Shown: positions 1 through 10,700 of the stretch, one piece after another
Position numbering within the stretch: position 1 is the stretch's first letter
How the letters are laid out: every line of letters starts with the position of its first letter
DNA from: Reticulascus tulasneorum
Lineage: Eukaryota > Ascomycota > Sordariomycetes > Glomerellales > Reticulascaceae
Direction of reading: 5' to 3'
DNA length: 64,000 nt
Assembly (NCBI GenBank): GCA_001557505.1
Contig: LSAX01000012.1
Coordinates: 372,001-436,000 of the forward strand
Notes under the pieces: generated by a model
What the model saw: only the letters and a program-made list of their open reading frames with translations
What the model was told of the DNA's origin: nothing
The model's database searches: none
Translations under genes and position numbers: made by a program

Positions 1-316
1 GCAGTGCTGCCACCTCCAGAGAGAGCAGCCCTCCCAAAGACCAGCCTCCCAGAATGACAGGCCCTCCCCGTGGCACTGCGGAGCGTACGAAGTCTGCATA
101 GTGCCGTGCCATCTCCGACAGGCCGCCGCGCCAGCTCGCGCCGCTAAGGAAGTTTGGATTCGCGATGCCGAAGACGGGCCGCGAGAGAGAGCCGAGCATG
201 AGATAGTTGAAGATGGTGCCGCCCCCGTCGTGGATAAGGACTAATGGAATCGGCGAGGATGTGGTCGGCGTCGTAACCCGCGGCAATTGAATCGTGTTGG
301 GATTTGTGTCGAACAT
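1..316 (-). CDS. Thioesterase (alpha/beta-hydrolase), C-terminus beyond the left edge
   Basis: This open frame enters from the left edge. It reads from an ATG at 314-316 towards position 1, giving 105 codons without a stop. An in-frame stop lies 11 codons upstream of that ATG, so the ATG is a credible start unless an upstream intron exists. The protein shows two marks of thioesterase domains from polyketide and nonribosomal peptide systems: an early oxyanion-side segment PLVLIHDGGGTIFNY, and the nucleophile elbow GGWSLGG (Ser codon at 38-40). Family knowledge: such enzymes release or edit acyl chains bound to carrier proteins. The N-terminus is short and has no carrier domain, which suggests a stand-alone thioesterase rather than the tail of a megasynthase. 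The Asp/His of the triad would lie outside the window. It is 28 kb from the NRPS, so a link to that pathway is only a guess. Confidence 0.68.
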   Translation of the reverse strand, partial: MFDTNPNTIQLPRVTTPTTSSPIPLVLIHDGGGTIFNYLMLGSLSRPVFGIANPNFLSGASWRGGLSEMARHYADFVRSAVPRGGPVILGGWSLGGLLSLEVAAL

Positions 317-1134
317 GATCGCTGATGCGAGCGAAAGGGAATATTGTTATCGTGCTCGGTGAAGATCACCGCCCTCGTCTGATGCCGGCCTTCTCGCGTG
401 TCGTGTCGATGTGTGTGCACGCGTTTGTCGATCACCAAGTTGGTCCCATGTCGATGTCGGACCACGTAATTATAGCCGAAGGAGTGGGCCAGGCGTGAAT
501 TGTATTCTACGTGCTTCACAGGGAACTTGGAGTGTTTCGGTCCTCAATGCGTTGGCCGTGGTGGCTCTCTGTCGACTCGCAACGATAAGAGGAAACAAAG
601 GTGCGAGCTTGCGCAGAGGCCTCTTGCAGTGGCTGCAAAGGTGAACAGCCCAGGTTGATGAGATATTACTGTAGGGTGAGTGGAAGAATAAGATGGCCTG
701 AAGCCCTGTTCTAAATCTGCGGGGTGAGGTACGTAAGCCACACATCCTTGGTACCTAAGGCATAAGTTTCAACCGGCCACTTCCCCCCTCCACACCACAC
801 ACAGACCCCGACACCCCGATCTCGGACTTCGATAGGGGCCTCAAATACGTCCGTACAATGGCGTATGACCCACAGATTTCGCCATTGGCTTGGATCATTC
901 TAGCAAGCCATTGGATATTGCAACAGGGGCCCCATCATTTGGACATGGTAGCTTTTTCAACCCATCATCCCGACTGCAATTGTTAACCAGTCACTACTCA
1001 CCAGGGATGACAAAAATGGCTGCCTGTTACTCGGCAGTGTCAATCTCCTGAGTCGTGAATTTGACATTCCTGTTAGGCATGAAAGACAGCGGTATTATTT
1101 CTATAGGGTTATATGCCTTTGAGGGTGGGTTCAT
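317..1134. other. Intergenic, no gene recognised
   Basis: This is the upstream region of the leftward thioesterase gene. The short open frames in all directions overlap one another and show no recognisable domain. I see no tRNA, repeat or convincing regulatory motif. Confidence 0.5.
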
Positions 1135-2025
1135 TTGCTTTCGCGGATAGAGATACTGGGTTGTACTAGCTATGACCCATCTCACGGAGAGGTAATGAAT
1201 TTCGGGCGAGACACTCGCGCCCTGCACTTCGCGTCACTAGGCTCTAATGCCAGTATAGCAGAGATATTGACCACGCTGACACACGGCGGCTGCGTCTGTA
1301 TTCCCGACGAGGAACAGCGATTGAGTCATATCGCGGAGGCTCTAGATCAATTCAGAGTAAACTGGGCACTCTTCACCCGTCGGCCATCAGTCTTCTTGAT
1401 CGAGGCCAAGTCCCTCATCTCAAGACGTCAGTCCTCGGGGGGTGAAGGAGTCAAGAAAGACAACATTGAGGCATGAGCGGACCGGTTCAAACTGATCAAC
1501 GGCTACGGGCTAACGGAAGCCTGCGTATGTTGCGTATCGACAGTACTAAGACAAACACAGTCACGGTCGCAGGCAATTGGAAAGGCCATAGGTTTGATTG
1601 CATGGGTAGTGAGCCTGAGCAATGATGCGCAGCTGGCAGCAGTATGTTCGATCGGTGAACTATGGAGTGAGGGCCCACACCGGCTTGCGGCTACCTAGGT
1701 TGGTAACGATGACATTACCGCTACCGCATTTATTTGATATCCGCCGTTCTTGGAGGGGGTTCCTCGGAGCCAAACCGCGGCGGCAATACCGCCGGGATTT
1801 GGTTCGGTACGGCGAAGACGGGTCGCTTGTCTACGTTGGACGCAAGACACACAGGTCAAGGTGCGGGGACAGCGCGTGGAGCTGAGCGAGATTGAGCATC
1901 AGCTACCCACCGCCGGGGCAGTCACAGTGCTGTTCCCGAAGATTGGGCCATTCAAAGCCAGGGTGACGTCGGTAGTCTCACTTGCTCGGCAACGTAGTCA
2001 GGAGCATGTAGCTACCTGTAAGTAA
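1135..2025 (+). pseudogene. Relic of an NRPS adenylation domain
   Basis: The pieces read, in order, as the middle and end of a fungal adenylation domain. An A4-like segment (SNASIAEILTTL then HGGCVCIP) is followed by FRVNWALFT. After a frame change come GGEGV, an in-frame TGA at about 1476 where a Trp is expected, and the A5-like INGYGLTEA. After further frame changes come the A7-like DLVRYGEDGSLVYVG and the A8-like QVKVRGQRVELSEIEHQL near 1850-1910. The A1-A3 motifs, any carrier domain and any condensation domain are absent. The reading frame is broken at least three times, so this is a pseudogene. Its HGGCVCIP block resembles the first A domain of the large NRPS at 30.8 kb more than the other eight. 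That could mean common descent, but this block is widespread in fungal starter-type A domains. Confidence 0.75.
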
Positions 2026-3299
2026 ATTAGCATGAGGGACACCAAAGCTTTTCTTTCGAAGTGTTAGACAAACGTAGCCAAGTGGCGAGTCTTCACCTGC
2101 GAGACTGAGACTGCCAGCTGATCAACACGGCCATTAGTCTCATTGACAGCGTCGGTAAAGCCATCGAACTTCTTATCGACATTTTTGGCAAAGAACATGG
2201 AGATCGGCGGTCGGGGCAGTGAACTTCTCGTCAACAGCGTCGAACCTCTTCTCTAGTGTTATTTTGTATTTACTGTTCTAACTTCTAGATAGTGGCAGCG
2301 TGACTAAAATCTAACTGCCTGTCCCCCAGTGGGCTAGAGAAGACGGGTATCGAACCACGCCCAGGTAGTTAGCAACGCCACTTATTGTTTATCGGGCTCT
2401 GATGTGACTACGCCTCGACGTTATTCACGCCATCGCCATTTTTGGACTCTCTGCCTCCACTCCTTTCTGTCGGTGATCTTAAGTTCGTTAGCTCTTTAGA
2501 AAACAATAGTTCCATGTAAACCCGCGTGAATACGCATGAAATCACGTCGAATTGTATTGCCTTGAGCCTTATGGTGGCATGGCTGGCGCACCGACCAAGC
2601 AGCTGTGGAAAGATTTCATCCTCACCATAGCCTACCTATAGTCAAGAATTCAATCAATTGATCGTATGGCTGTTGCCATTGCGTCTCTGTGCTGGCTCTG
2701 AAATCAATGAACTCAGGTTCCCAGGCGAGACCACGTGGAGGTGCAGAGTCCGTCTTTGTTGCCCAGCGTCGAACTTTTCGATAGGGTCGGATTTCTCGTC
2801 GAGATGGGAAGATAGGCTAGCAATCGTAGCGGAGCTTATCTTGTCTGCCAGTACGGTCAACATATCCATCAGCTCATTATCAGAGATGGGTACTTGGGCT
2901 ATATTGTAGGAGTGTGATGAATAGAATCGGATCTGTAGTGGGTTAGTGTCGGTGTTGATGATGGGCCAGCCAAAGTTTGAGTGGGGAACGATGAAGAATG
3001 AGGGAGAAGAAAAAGAGCTGGGGCACTGAGGAGTGGTTCTATAAGCAGGTAGTCAGGTCTTTAGTTCGCGTCATAGAAAGAGAAGGCATATCTCCGAATT
3101 AAGTGGAGAAATAGCTGCCGGGGGTACTTAGGCTACCTTAGTAATTAAATCCACGAAATCAACAGAACGACGAGAGCACACCTTGCCTGATGACATCACC
3201 AAAATATGAGTTTATTGGAAATTGGGACTTTCGTAGCGCGGTTCGGAAGTAGCAGATATCAATAGAGGACGGACTGCCAAACAGAGCCTCTCCCGGAAA
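2026..3299. other. Intergenic, no gene recognised
   Basis: No domain-bearing frame is visible. The sequence is moderately AT-rich with scattered stops, consistent with old non-coding or decayed repeat DNA between the A-domain relic and the copia relic. Confidence 0.45.
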
Positions 3300-4091
3300 C
3301 AGTCCAGTCGGTGTTCATGGCCGCGATGGATGTGAAGCAGCGTCCACATCGCGATGATCTTGTCAAGCTACTACAGACTTAACGAGACCTCACCAAACAC
3401 AAGAGAGGCAAAGAAATCAAAGACGTTTGTCGCAACGAGATCCGGAGTCTTATCTGTAAGCAGATGTGACATGTGATCCACCAAGCGAGGGCATCTGGAA
3501 TCCCCCTGCCACTGAAGTGGGTATTCACCTCCAAGTTCGGTCAAAAGAGGGACCTCAACAAGTGCAAGGCTCGCATCTGCGTACGCGGGGACCTTCATTC
3601 GATCCGACATTCTTGGTTAGACGTATTCGGCAACGCTCGAGGCGCGCTCGTTGCGGTCCGTGATCGCGGTCTACGCGAGGTTTAACTATGAATGCAGGCA
3701 GTTCGATGTGACGAACGCGTTCTTGAACAGCCCGATCGATAAAAGCAATAGACGGGTTTTCTGCAAGCTACCTGATGGATTTAGAGATCTTGGTTTTGAG
3801 CTGCCTGACAAGCTCGGAGGTAACCCTGACGTTTACGTGGAGCTCTACAAAGCTCTATACGGATTGAAGGAATCACCACTCTTATGGTATGAAGAGCTCT
3901 CTACAACATTATAAGTTGCAGGTTTAATACGTTCAACAGAAGGACTGGGTGTCTTCGTGGACCGTAACGTACTCGTACTGTTCTTTATAAACAATATCTT
4001 AGTCCTACATAAGCCAAAACACAAGCCCAAGGCCGACGAGCTAATCGACAAGCTTAAACCGAAGTAAAATATACACGATGAAGGAGATCTA
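3300..4091 (+). mobile_element. Ty1/copia retrotransposon relic, 5' piece (reverse transcriptase)
   Basis: The conceptual translation shows copia-type reverse transcriptase landmarks across several frames. These are LPLKWVFTSKFGQ, then KCKARICVRGDL, then QFDVTNAFLNSPID (3690-3745), then ALYGLKESPLLWYEEL (3848-3900). The catalytic YVDD box is degraded to FFINNILV (about 3985). In-frame stops (TAA at 3912-3914 and near 4065) and an upstream frame change make it non-functional. The frame of 3651-3914 continues in register to GDL at 4084-4091, where the coding sequence is cut by the inverted-repeat insertion. It resumes at 12152. No LTRs were identified. Confidence 0.8.
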
Positions 4092-4146
4092 ACGTCTGTC
4101 TGTCCCTGCGTCCCGAGACGCACCCTGTCACGAGACGAATCTATGG
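4092..4146. repeat. Left terminal inverted repeat of the pogo-type element
   Basis: About 55 bp that match the reverse complement of 12100-12149 with a few substitutions and short indels. The left copy has an extra TGTC after the initial ACGTCTGTC, and most mismatches are G/A or C/T. Shared blocks include GAGACGC, CCCTGT and ACGAGAC. Confidence 0.75.
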
Positions 4147-4703
4147 TTTCGGAATCCCAACTTTTTTCTTTGTAGGTCTACAGATGAGTTGTTTATATGC
4201 TACTTTCTTTAACTATTTGTCCCTAAGGAGACCACTTGGCAATAAGAAAAAGACTGTGGTTGGTTATGCTGTCGATCGTTTCGATGATACCACCCATCGC
4301 CGATTCGGCAGGTCCCCCCTGCTTAAGTAAGACCATTAGAGTCTCTTCAAAATTCAGACCACTTAGGGACAGGCTCCATATCTAGAGAACATGGCTCCAA
4401 ATTTTATAGACATCAAAGAGGAAAATAATGCAATCCGGGAGTTTCTCCGATGTGAAGAGAGGGGCATAAACGCCATATGTTTTAGCTTCAGATATACCTT
4501 TGTTTAAAGCCTCAGGCGTCCAGTGTCAGCTATGGCTGAGGTCCGAAGAATTTATTCCTAAGGCAGAGACGGATATTAGCCCTGGGAATTTGGGCACGTT
4601 TCTCGAACCTTCCATAGGCACGTGCCCTCTAGTACCGCGCCATTTGCCAAACCGCTGCCAGTTACTTGTCTCGTTGACGACACCATCACCACGATAGGTT
4701 AAC

Positions 4704-6902
4704 ATGGATAGAGCTAGTCAGGTATTAGCGCAAGGCGTGCCTCTTGGCGTGCTTATACCATACCGTGCTCTTGTAGATCATGGCAACGTCCTTCGTTCTA
4801 CACTCTATCATCGTGCTCGCGGGCGACCCTCGATGGAAGAGAAGGTGCGAGGCCAATAGTACTTTTAACCATATGAAGAAGATGTTGTCGTTAAGTATTT
4901 GTTATAAATGTCCGACCTTGGACAACCGATATGAATGAAAGTTTATTCCCTTTTATAGCCTTTAGAGTTACTTGTTATTGGCTAACCGCCGATAGACCTG
5001 TTAAGCTTCTTGGTTGGAATTGGATAAAGGCTCTAGAAAAGCGCTATCTAGAACTTGTAACACGAAGAGTTAAGGTATTAGATTAAATATTAATGGGAAG
5101 ATTATGTACTAGTTTGAGGTGATAAAAGATATGTTAGAAGATCAGGTTGTCTTAGCCGAAAATATGGATAATATAGATGAGATTAGAGTCATGTTATCTA
5201 TGTTAGGCTCTGTTAAAGTCTTCGTAAGTAAGGATGATATGCGAGATTATAGGGGTGTGCAAAGTAAATATATTACCATGATTACGATCGAATGTATTAA
5301 TGGTGATAATAGGTATTTACATCTTATGATTATATAGCTAGTAAGTACTGAGACCGGGTAGGGCAAATTGAATGCGTTTTGCCATGGACTCATCATAGCT
5401 GGCCTGATCAGGCCTAGCCACGTGCCTATGCACATGTTGATCATCAGTCTTTTCTGTATTTAGTTATTTTTCGTAGCTTTCATTAGCACGTTCGGAGGCA
5501 CGCTCGCGGGCATGCCTCGCGATACCGTCAAATTCACATTGTTAAGTCATCCTACAAATCACAAGTTTACGAGTCTTTATCGTACGAAAGCCTCGAATAC
5601 ACCATTGGATCCACCTAGACCTGATCAGGTCTAGAACACCTTCCACGCCTGCGCAGCTATCTAGATGGCCGAGATATTGCCATTTTAGTGTGTTGTGTTG
5701 GGTTGTGTGTGTTGGGGTGTTTGGTGGTTACGGTGGTGTGGCTACGAGACGACCTGGCCTAGGTTAATTTTAGTACTTATTAAAACAATTAGACTATGTT
5801 TTTTACCCTTAGATGGTAGTATGTGTACTTTGATTTAGATATACCGATTTAAGATTAGCTTAGAATGGCTTAAATGTATATTTGATCTTGAAACTAAAGA
5901 ACAAGCTAATAAGAGATTATGTATCTTGATCTACGACGGTTTTAGAACGTATGAGACCTTTGAAATCTTAGAGTTTTATTTTAAGAATAATATTTTTTTA
6001 TATCGTCTCCCTTTTCATATTTCTTATAAACTCTAGCTTTATGATGTGGCAGCGTTTGTTCTACTAAGGTAGCTTATCGTGAGTAGGTCGATCGACTTGA
6101 GCAAGGAGGTGTAAATACGATCGGTAAAGAGTATTTTACCTTTTTATATAGCTTTGTAAGGGAAAGAGCGTTTACGTTAAAGAACATCAAGGCCGGCTTT
6201 GTTGTATGTAGTTTGTTCCTATTTAATCCAGATAGGGTGTTCAGAAGTATGCGCGCCCCCCTGGCCAAACCAGCTATTCTATGGGCCGATGAGGTGAGGG
6301 TAGAGTCTTGTCGGCAAGATGCAGAACCCCGAACGCTTATGACGCTTATGTTAGCGGAGGCTTTTATGTCGCTGCAAGATCTAATCATCTAACGGGATGC
6401 TCATGCGCTTGATGATACGAGCAAATAGAACCTAGCAAGGCACTTGCAGAAATGTACCAAAGCTTTTCAGAAATCCTCTGCTCATGGCATCCTCCAAGAG
6501 GACCGAATCTAACTCCTGACCATTATCAACAACGAAGCCAAGGTTCGACGATCGACGAAGTCATTGATATTAGGGAAGGCGAAGGTTATGAGCTATGAGG
6601 ACCTCGAGGAAGCACGAGCGAAGCGTGTGGTAAAGGAAATTACCTAAGTAGCCAAAGGCAAGGGGAAACGCTGTCGGAAGAGCAAGAGCAGTCCGCCCGA
6701 GCCAGAGGAAGACACTGCAGAGACGGCGAGATGTGGGCGAAAGCGCAAGAGTGCAGAACCTGAGGCGCCAGAGCCAAGGAACAAGATGGCGCAGATAAGC
6801 AATGCCCCCAAGCCAGCGAGTGCCTGGGTGATGCAGGCCAGCAGAACACAGATTGCTGAGCAGCCAGAGCCGTGGACAGCTCCAGTGGCGCCGATGTTTT
6901 AG
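4704..6902 (+). pseudogene. Decayed pogo/Fot-family transposase
   Basis: The relic starts at an ATG at 4704 (MDRASQVLAQGVPLGV) and ends at TAG 6900-6902. In between are family blocks in register with many stops. These include WIKALEKRYLELVTRRVK (about 5020), ENMDNIDE and GSVKVFVSKDDMRDYRG (5155-5255), TIECINGD, ISLEWLKCIFDLETKEQ (about 5850-5910), LIYDGFRTYETFEILEFYF (5930-5985) and a basic C-terminus KGKGKRCRKSKS (6655-6690). Family knowledge: these are Tc1/mariner-superfamily DDE transposases with an N-terminal DNA-binding region. Damage is largely of the TGG-to-TAG and CAN-to-TAN type, the signature of RIP. An inserted 440-bp stretch (5341-5780) also interrupts it. It cannot encode active enzyme. 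Confidence 0.78.
5341..5780. mobile_element. MITE-like insertion within the transposase relic
   Basis: The transposase homology stops near 5337 and resumes near 5785, with non-coding DNA between. The interval begins GTAAGTACTGAG and ends with the reverse complement ATAAGTACTAAA. The differences are again G/A or C/T, and TA flanks both ends. This is the form of a short non-autonomous TIR element. The boundaries are uncertain because a few transposase codons also seem to be missing at the junction. Confidence 0.4.
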
Positions 6903-7479
6903 CAGAGGCTGCGGAAGGTGACTAGGATTGGTTGGAGGCAGGCTCGCGCTGGCGATACGTTCGTCGTTCTACAGTAATGTAAGTTAGGTACAATAAAAAC
7001 CAGGTTCAGCTTCCGCTTTTTAGCTTTCAAATATTTCCAGAACAAGTCGCTGTGGGGCTCAACCACAGTGCGTACGCAGGTGTGAGAGAGTACTAATGCT
7101 ATCACAGGCTTAACAGGAGCCAATTTCACCATCAGATATGACTCATACACACCTTTCTTTGTAGACAATGTAAGCCAAAAGTGGCTTATGTTTGACGTTT
7201 TAGCCGTCGAATTAAGAGTGGCCCGCAGAGGCTTACTGAGGAAGTCACATGAATGATCACGAGCCTATGGTGATTTCCTTCATTACAGACAGCCGTCAAC
7301 CCATCAGATCGCCTTGTCCAAAGGATCTTAGAAGGGCCGGAGGTATTCTACATACTTGACAGATGCTCTGAGGTTCAATCTAAACATTTGGCAACGACAT
7401 GCCCTCAACGTTTGCCCCTGATTACTTCGGCTACAAATGATAATTTTGTTAAGTATATAAGCCGTAGCCCCAATGCAAT
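6903..7479. other. Non-coding tail of the transposon and junction region
   Basis: This stretch follows the transposase stop and precedes the relic TPR sequence. Short overlapping frames only. The junction between transposon-derived DNA and DNA belonging to the NLR gene should lie in this stretch, but I see no clear boundary repeat. Confidence 0.4.
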
Positions 7480-7721
7480 AACGTCATGGGTCATCGCCCT
7501 GCTGTCCGGAAGCTTGGCCTCTTCTAGGGGGCTTGTGTTGTTGTGTAGGTTTTCACTCGCTTGTTGCTATTGCTCTAGGGCAGACCGTGTGAATATCCGA
7601 GTGCTTGCTGCTGAAGACGAAAGCAACGCTCTATCAAGTCTAACTTAGAGCATCTCTAAGGTGACCTTGACTATGCCAAATGAAAGCGGGGTTGTTCATA
7701 CGCCCACCTCTCGCAACGGCT
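7480..7721 (-). pseudogene. TPR-repeat relic downstream of the NLR stop codon
   Basis: Read on the minus strand past the NLR stop, the sequence continues to look like its last TPR units in broken frames. An AFIWHSQGH segment (about 7665-7690) matches AHIWHGQGR of the intact gene. LIERCFRLQQQALG (about 7585-7628) matches LIEQCLQLRKRILG. Stops and frame changes separate them. This indicates either an older, longer C-terminus or a partial duplication of the gene's end. Confidence 0.55.
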
Positions 7722-7724
7722 AAC

Positions 7725-10700
7725 CTATGTTTTTGGAGCGTTATTAGTTGCACCCTTCCAATCATCTAAATTTAGTCGAGTGGAGATAGTATACGGGTGT
7801 TCTAGTCCCAGTATCCGCTTTCGAAGTTGAAGACATTGCTCTATTAGCAACACGGCTTCTGCCTGCCGACCTTGACCGTGCCAAATATGAGCAAGGTTGC
7901 TCATGCTTGTAAGTGTGTCTGGATGCTCTGCTCCGAGAACCTTTGAGCATGTAGTAAGTTCCTTATTCTGTAGTTCTTCGGCCTCCTCCCACCGGCCCTG
8001 GTTTCTGTACGTCGACGCCAGGTTGGCCATGCTCGTCAGCGTCGAGGGATGATCGGCTCCGAGCTTCGTCTTGCGAGTCTCCATCACCTGTATAAACAGC
8101 TTCTCGGCCTCCTCCCACCGGCCCTGGTTCCTGTACGTCGACGCCAGGTTGGCCATGCTCGTCAGCGTGTCGGGATGATCGGCTCCGAGCTTCGTCTTGC
8201 GAGTCTCCATCACCTGCACCTCCAGCTTCTCGGCCTCCTCCCACCGGCCCTGGTTCCAAAACGTCGACGCCAGGTTGGCCATGCTCGTCAGCGTCGAGGG
8301 ATGATCGGCCCCGAGCTTCGTCTTGCAAGTCTCCATCACCTGCACATCCAGCTTCTCGGCCTCCTCCCACCGGCCCTGGTTCCTGTACGTCGACGCCAGG
8401 TTGGCCATGCTCGTCAGCGTCGAGGGATGATCGGCTCCGAGCTTCGTCTTACGAGTCTCCATCACCTGCACATCCAGCTTCTCGGCCTCCTCCCACCGGC
8501 CCTGGTTCCAAAACGTCGACGCCAGGTTGGCCATGCTCGTCAGCGTCGAGGGATGATCGGCCCCGAGCTTCGTCTTGCTCGTCTCCATCACCTGTATAAA
8601 CAGCTTCTCGGCCTCCTCCCACCGGCCCTGGTTCCAAAACGTCGACGCCAGGTTGGCCATGCTCGTCAGCGTCGAGGGATGATCGGCCCCGAGCTTCGTC
8701 TTGCGAGTCTCCATCACCTGCACATCCAGCTTCTCGGCCTCCTCCCACCGGCCCTGGTTCCTGTACGTCGACGCCAGGTTGGCCATGCTCGTCAGCGTCG
8801 AGGGATGATCGGCTCCGAGCTTCGTCTTGCGAGTCTCCATCACCTGCACCTCCAGCTTTTCGGCCTCCTCCCACCGGCCCTGGTTTCTGTACGTCGACGC
8901 CAGGTTGGCCATGCTCGTCAGCGTGTCGGGATGATCGGCTCCGAGCTTCGTCTTGCGAGTCTCCATCACCTGCATAAAGAGCTTTTCCGCTTCATCATAC
9001 CGCCCATCTTCATGTAATACTAAGGCACATTGCCATGCCAGATTCGTTATAGACTCGTTTTCTTGTTGAGTGAGACCATATGCCAGAGCATACTTAGCAT
9101 GCGGCAGTAATCGTCGCCACTTGCTCCTATTTTCATGCCTTCTGCTTGGGAAACTTTCACCTAAGCCGGTAATAGCCTTTTGGCTCCATTGATCCAGTAA
9201 GCCCTGCTCTTGAAGATAGTTCCTTATTGCAAGGTGTACCAGTCGATGAAGTTCGACCGCCGAGCTAGCAGGTCGTTTGGTGATAAGCGCGAATGTGTTC
9301 AGGATCTCTACCGTTCTTTTTGTTTCAGCTGGCGAGGTCGTTGGTAGAAGATCCAGTAGAATATCCTTTCGGTCGATACAGGCCATAAAGAACAAACAAG
9401 TAGCTGCAACAGTACTATCACAAGAGATCCGATCTAGTGAGATAAGCCAAGTTTTAGCCACAGGATTTTCTGCACTGCAGCGTTGCCAGTTCTCTCCCAA
9501 TTGTGCATTGCTAAGCTGTACAGCTTTCTTCTTTTGCTCATGTAGTAGCTGCAGATAATCTTCAATCGATATTTGGTGAAACTCGATGTAGGCTGCTGCT
9601 TGTACAATCGCTAGCGGGAGGTATGATAGCTCCTCGAGCAAAGCCCTTTTTCCTTGTCGCTCGGTCGTTAAACTCAACTTGGTTAAATGACTGTCCAGCA
9701 TTTTTTGGGCCGTGTCTGATGCCATCTTCTGTAACTTTATCGCATTTTGTGGCGCAAGTGTCTCAGCTGTGTTGCTGATGGATGTTGTTGTGAAGATGAT
9801 GCATCCTTGCTCCGACTGCGGCATGAAGTCGACCAGGGTAGCGGCTGGTAATGTGGATAGGCCGCCAACACCCAAGCTTGCATCATCTGCAGCATCTGCA
9901 GCATCCGCATCATCACATATGAGTAGCCACTGTCCTGCACTCTTGTCGCTTAAGTGAAGTTGAACCAGCTTTCTTGTATCTTCGTTCTCATTATCCCAAC
10001 CACGGATGTCGAGTTTTTGGGCGATATATGAACATGATTGGCGAAAGCTGTCCATATCACTTGCAGATATCCAAAAGACTGAACGGTTCTGATACCTTTC
10101 TCGTGTTCTGTACGCCAACTCGAGCGCTAGCTGGGACTTGCCCATTCCGCCTGGTCCGGTGATTGCAATCTTTGTAGTTTGCTTGCTAGCAAAAAGCTTG
10201 TCTTCTAGCTCAGTAAGTTGTGATTCATAACCGACAAATCGATTGTTCCGACCGAATGGTACCATAAATGGAGTCTTGTTGATCCTACCCAGTTCATCCT
10301 CGAGGCGATTCCATGCATTTTCTTTCCCCTCGCCATAGGAGGCAATCATGAAAACGTTGAGAACACCAAGGAGGCAGTACACACTGTCTTCTGATTCTGT
10401 TGTCTCGCGGCCCCTAGCCCATGCCATTCGCTCTGACACTCTGAATTCGTCTAAAGCGCGGTTCTGCAAAGCCTCGGCCGGAATACCAGTTATTTCGCGA
10501 ATTAGGTCCTCAAGAGATCTCTTGTCGCCCAGGAAGTGGCCTTCAGAGGAAAAGAACTCGACTGATGTTGGAGCAATGAGCTCCTGAAGCGTCCAGCCTC
10601 TAGTAAACCATTTGCTTTCTTTAAAGGATGACTCCCACAAGCTATGTCGGGGAATATCTGCAGCGTCCGGCATTGAAACATCTGATAGGATGACATAGCA

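Noticed and set aside
1..2025. Thioesterase and A-domain relic as parts of one gene
   Set aside because: They lie on opposite strands and the thioesterase frame has its own start with an upstream stop.
2310..2385. tRNA-like GGTTCGATACC on the minus strand
   Set aside because: Only a T-arm-like string is present. I could not build acceptor, D and anticodon arms around it.
7975..8990. CRISPR-like regular repeats
   Set aside because: There are no unique spacers; the whole 126-bp unit is repeated and codes for TPR motifs in a eukaryotic gene.
8049..9017. 322-codon plus-strand frame opposite the TPR array
   Set aside because: It is the antisense reading of the 126-bp repeats and is fully explained by the NLR gene on the minus strand.
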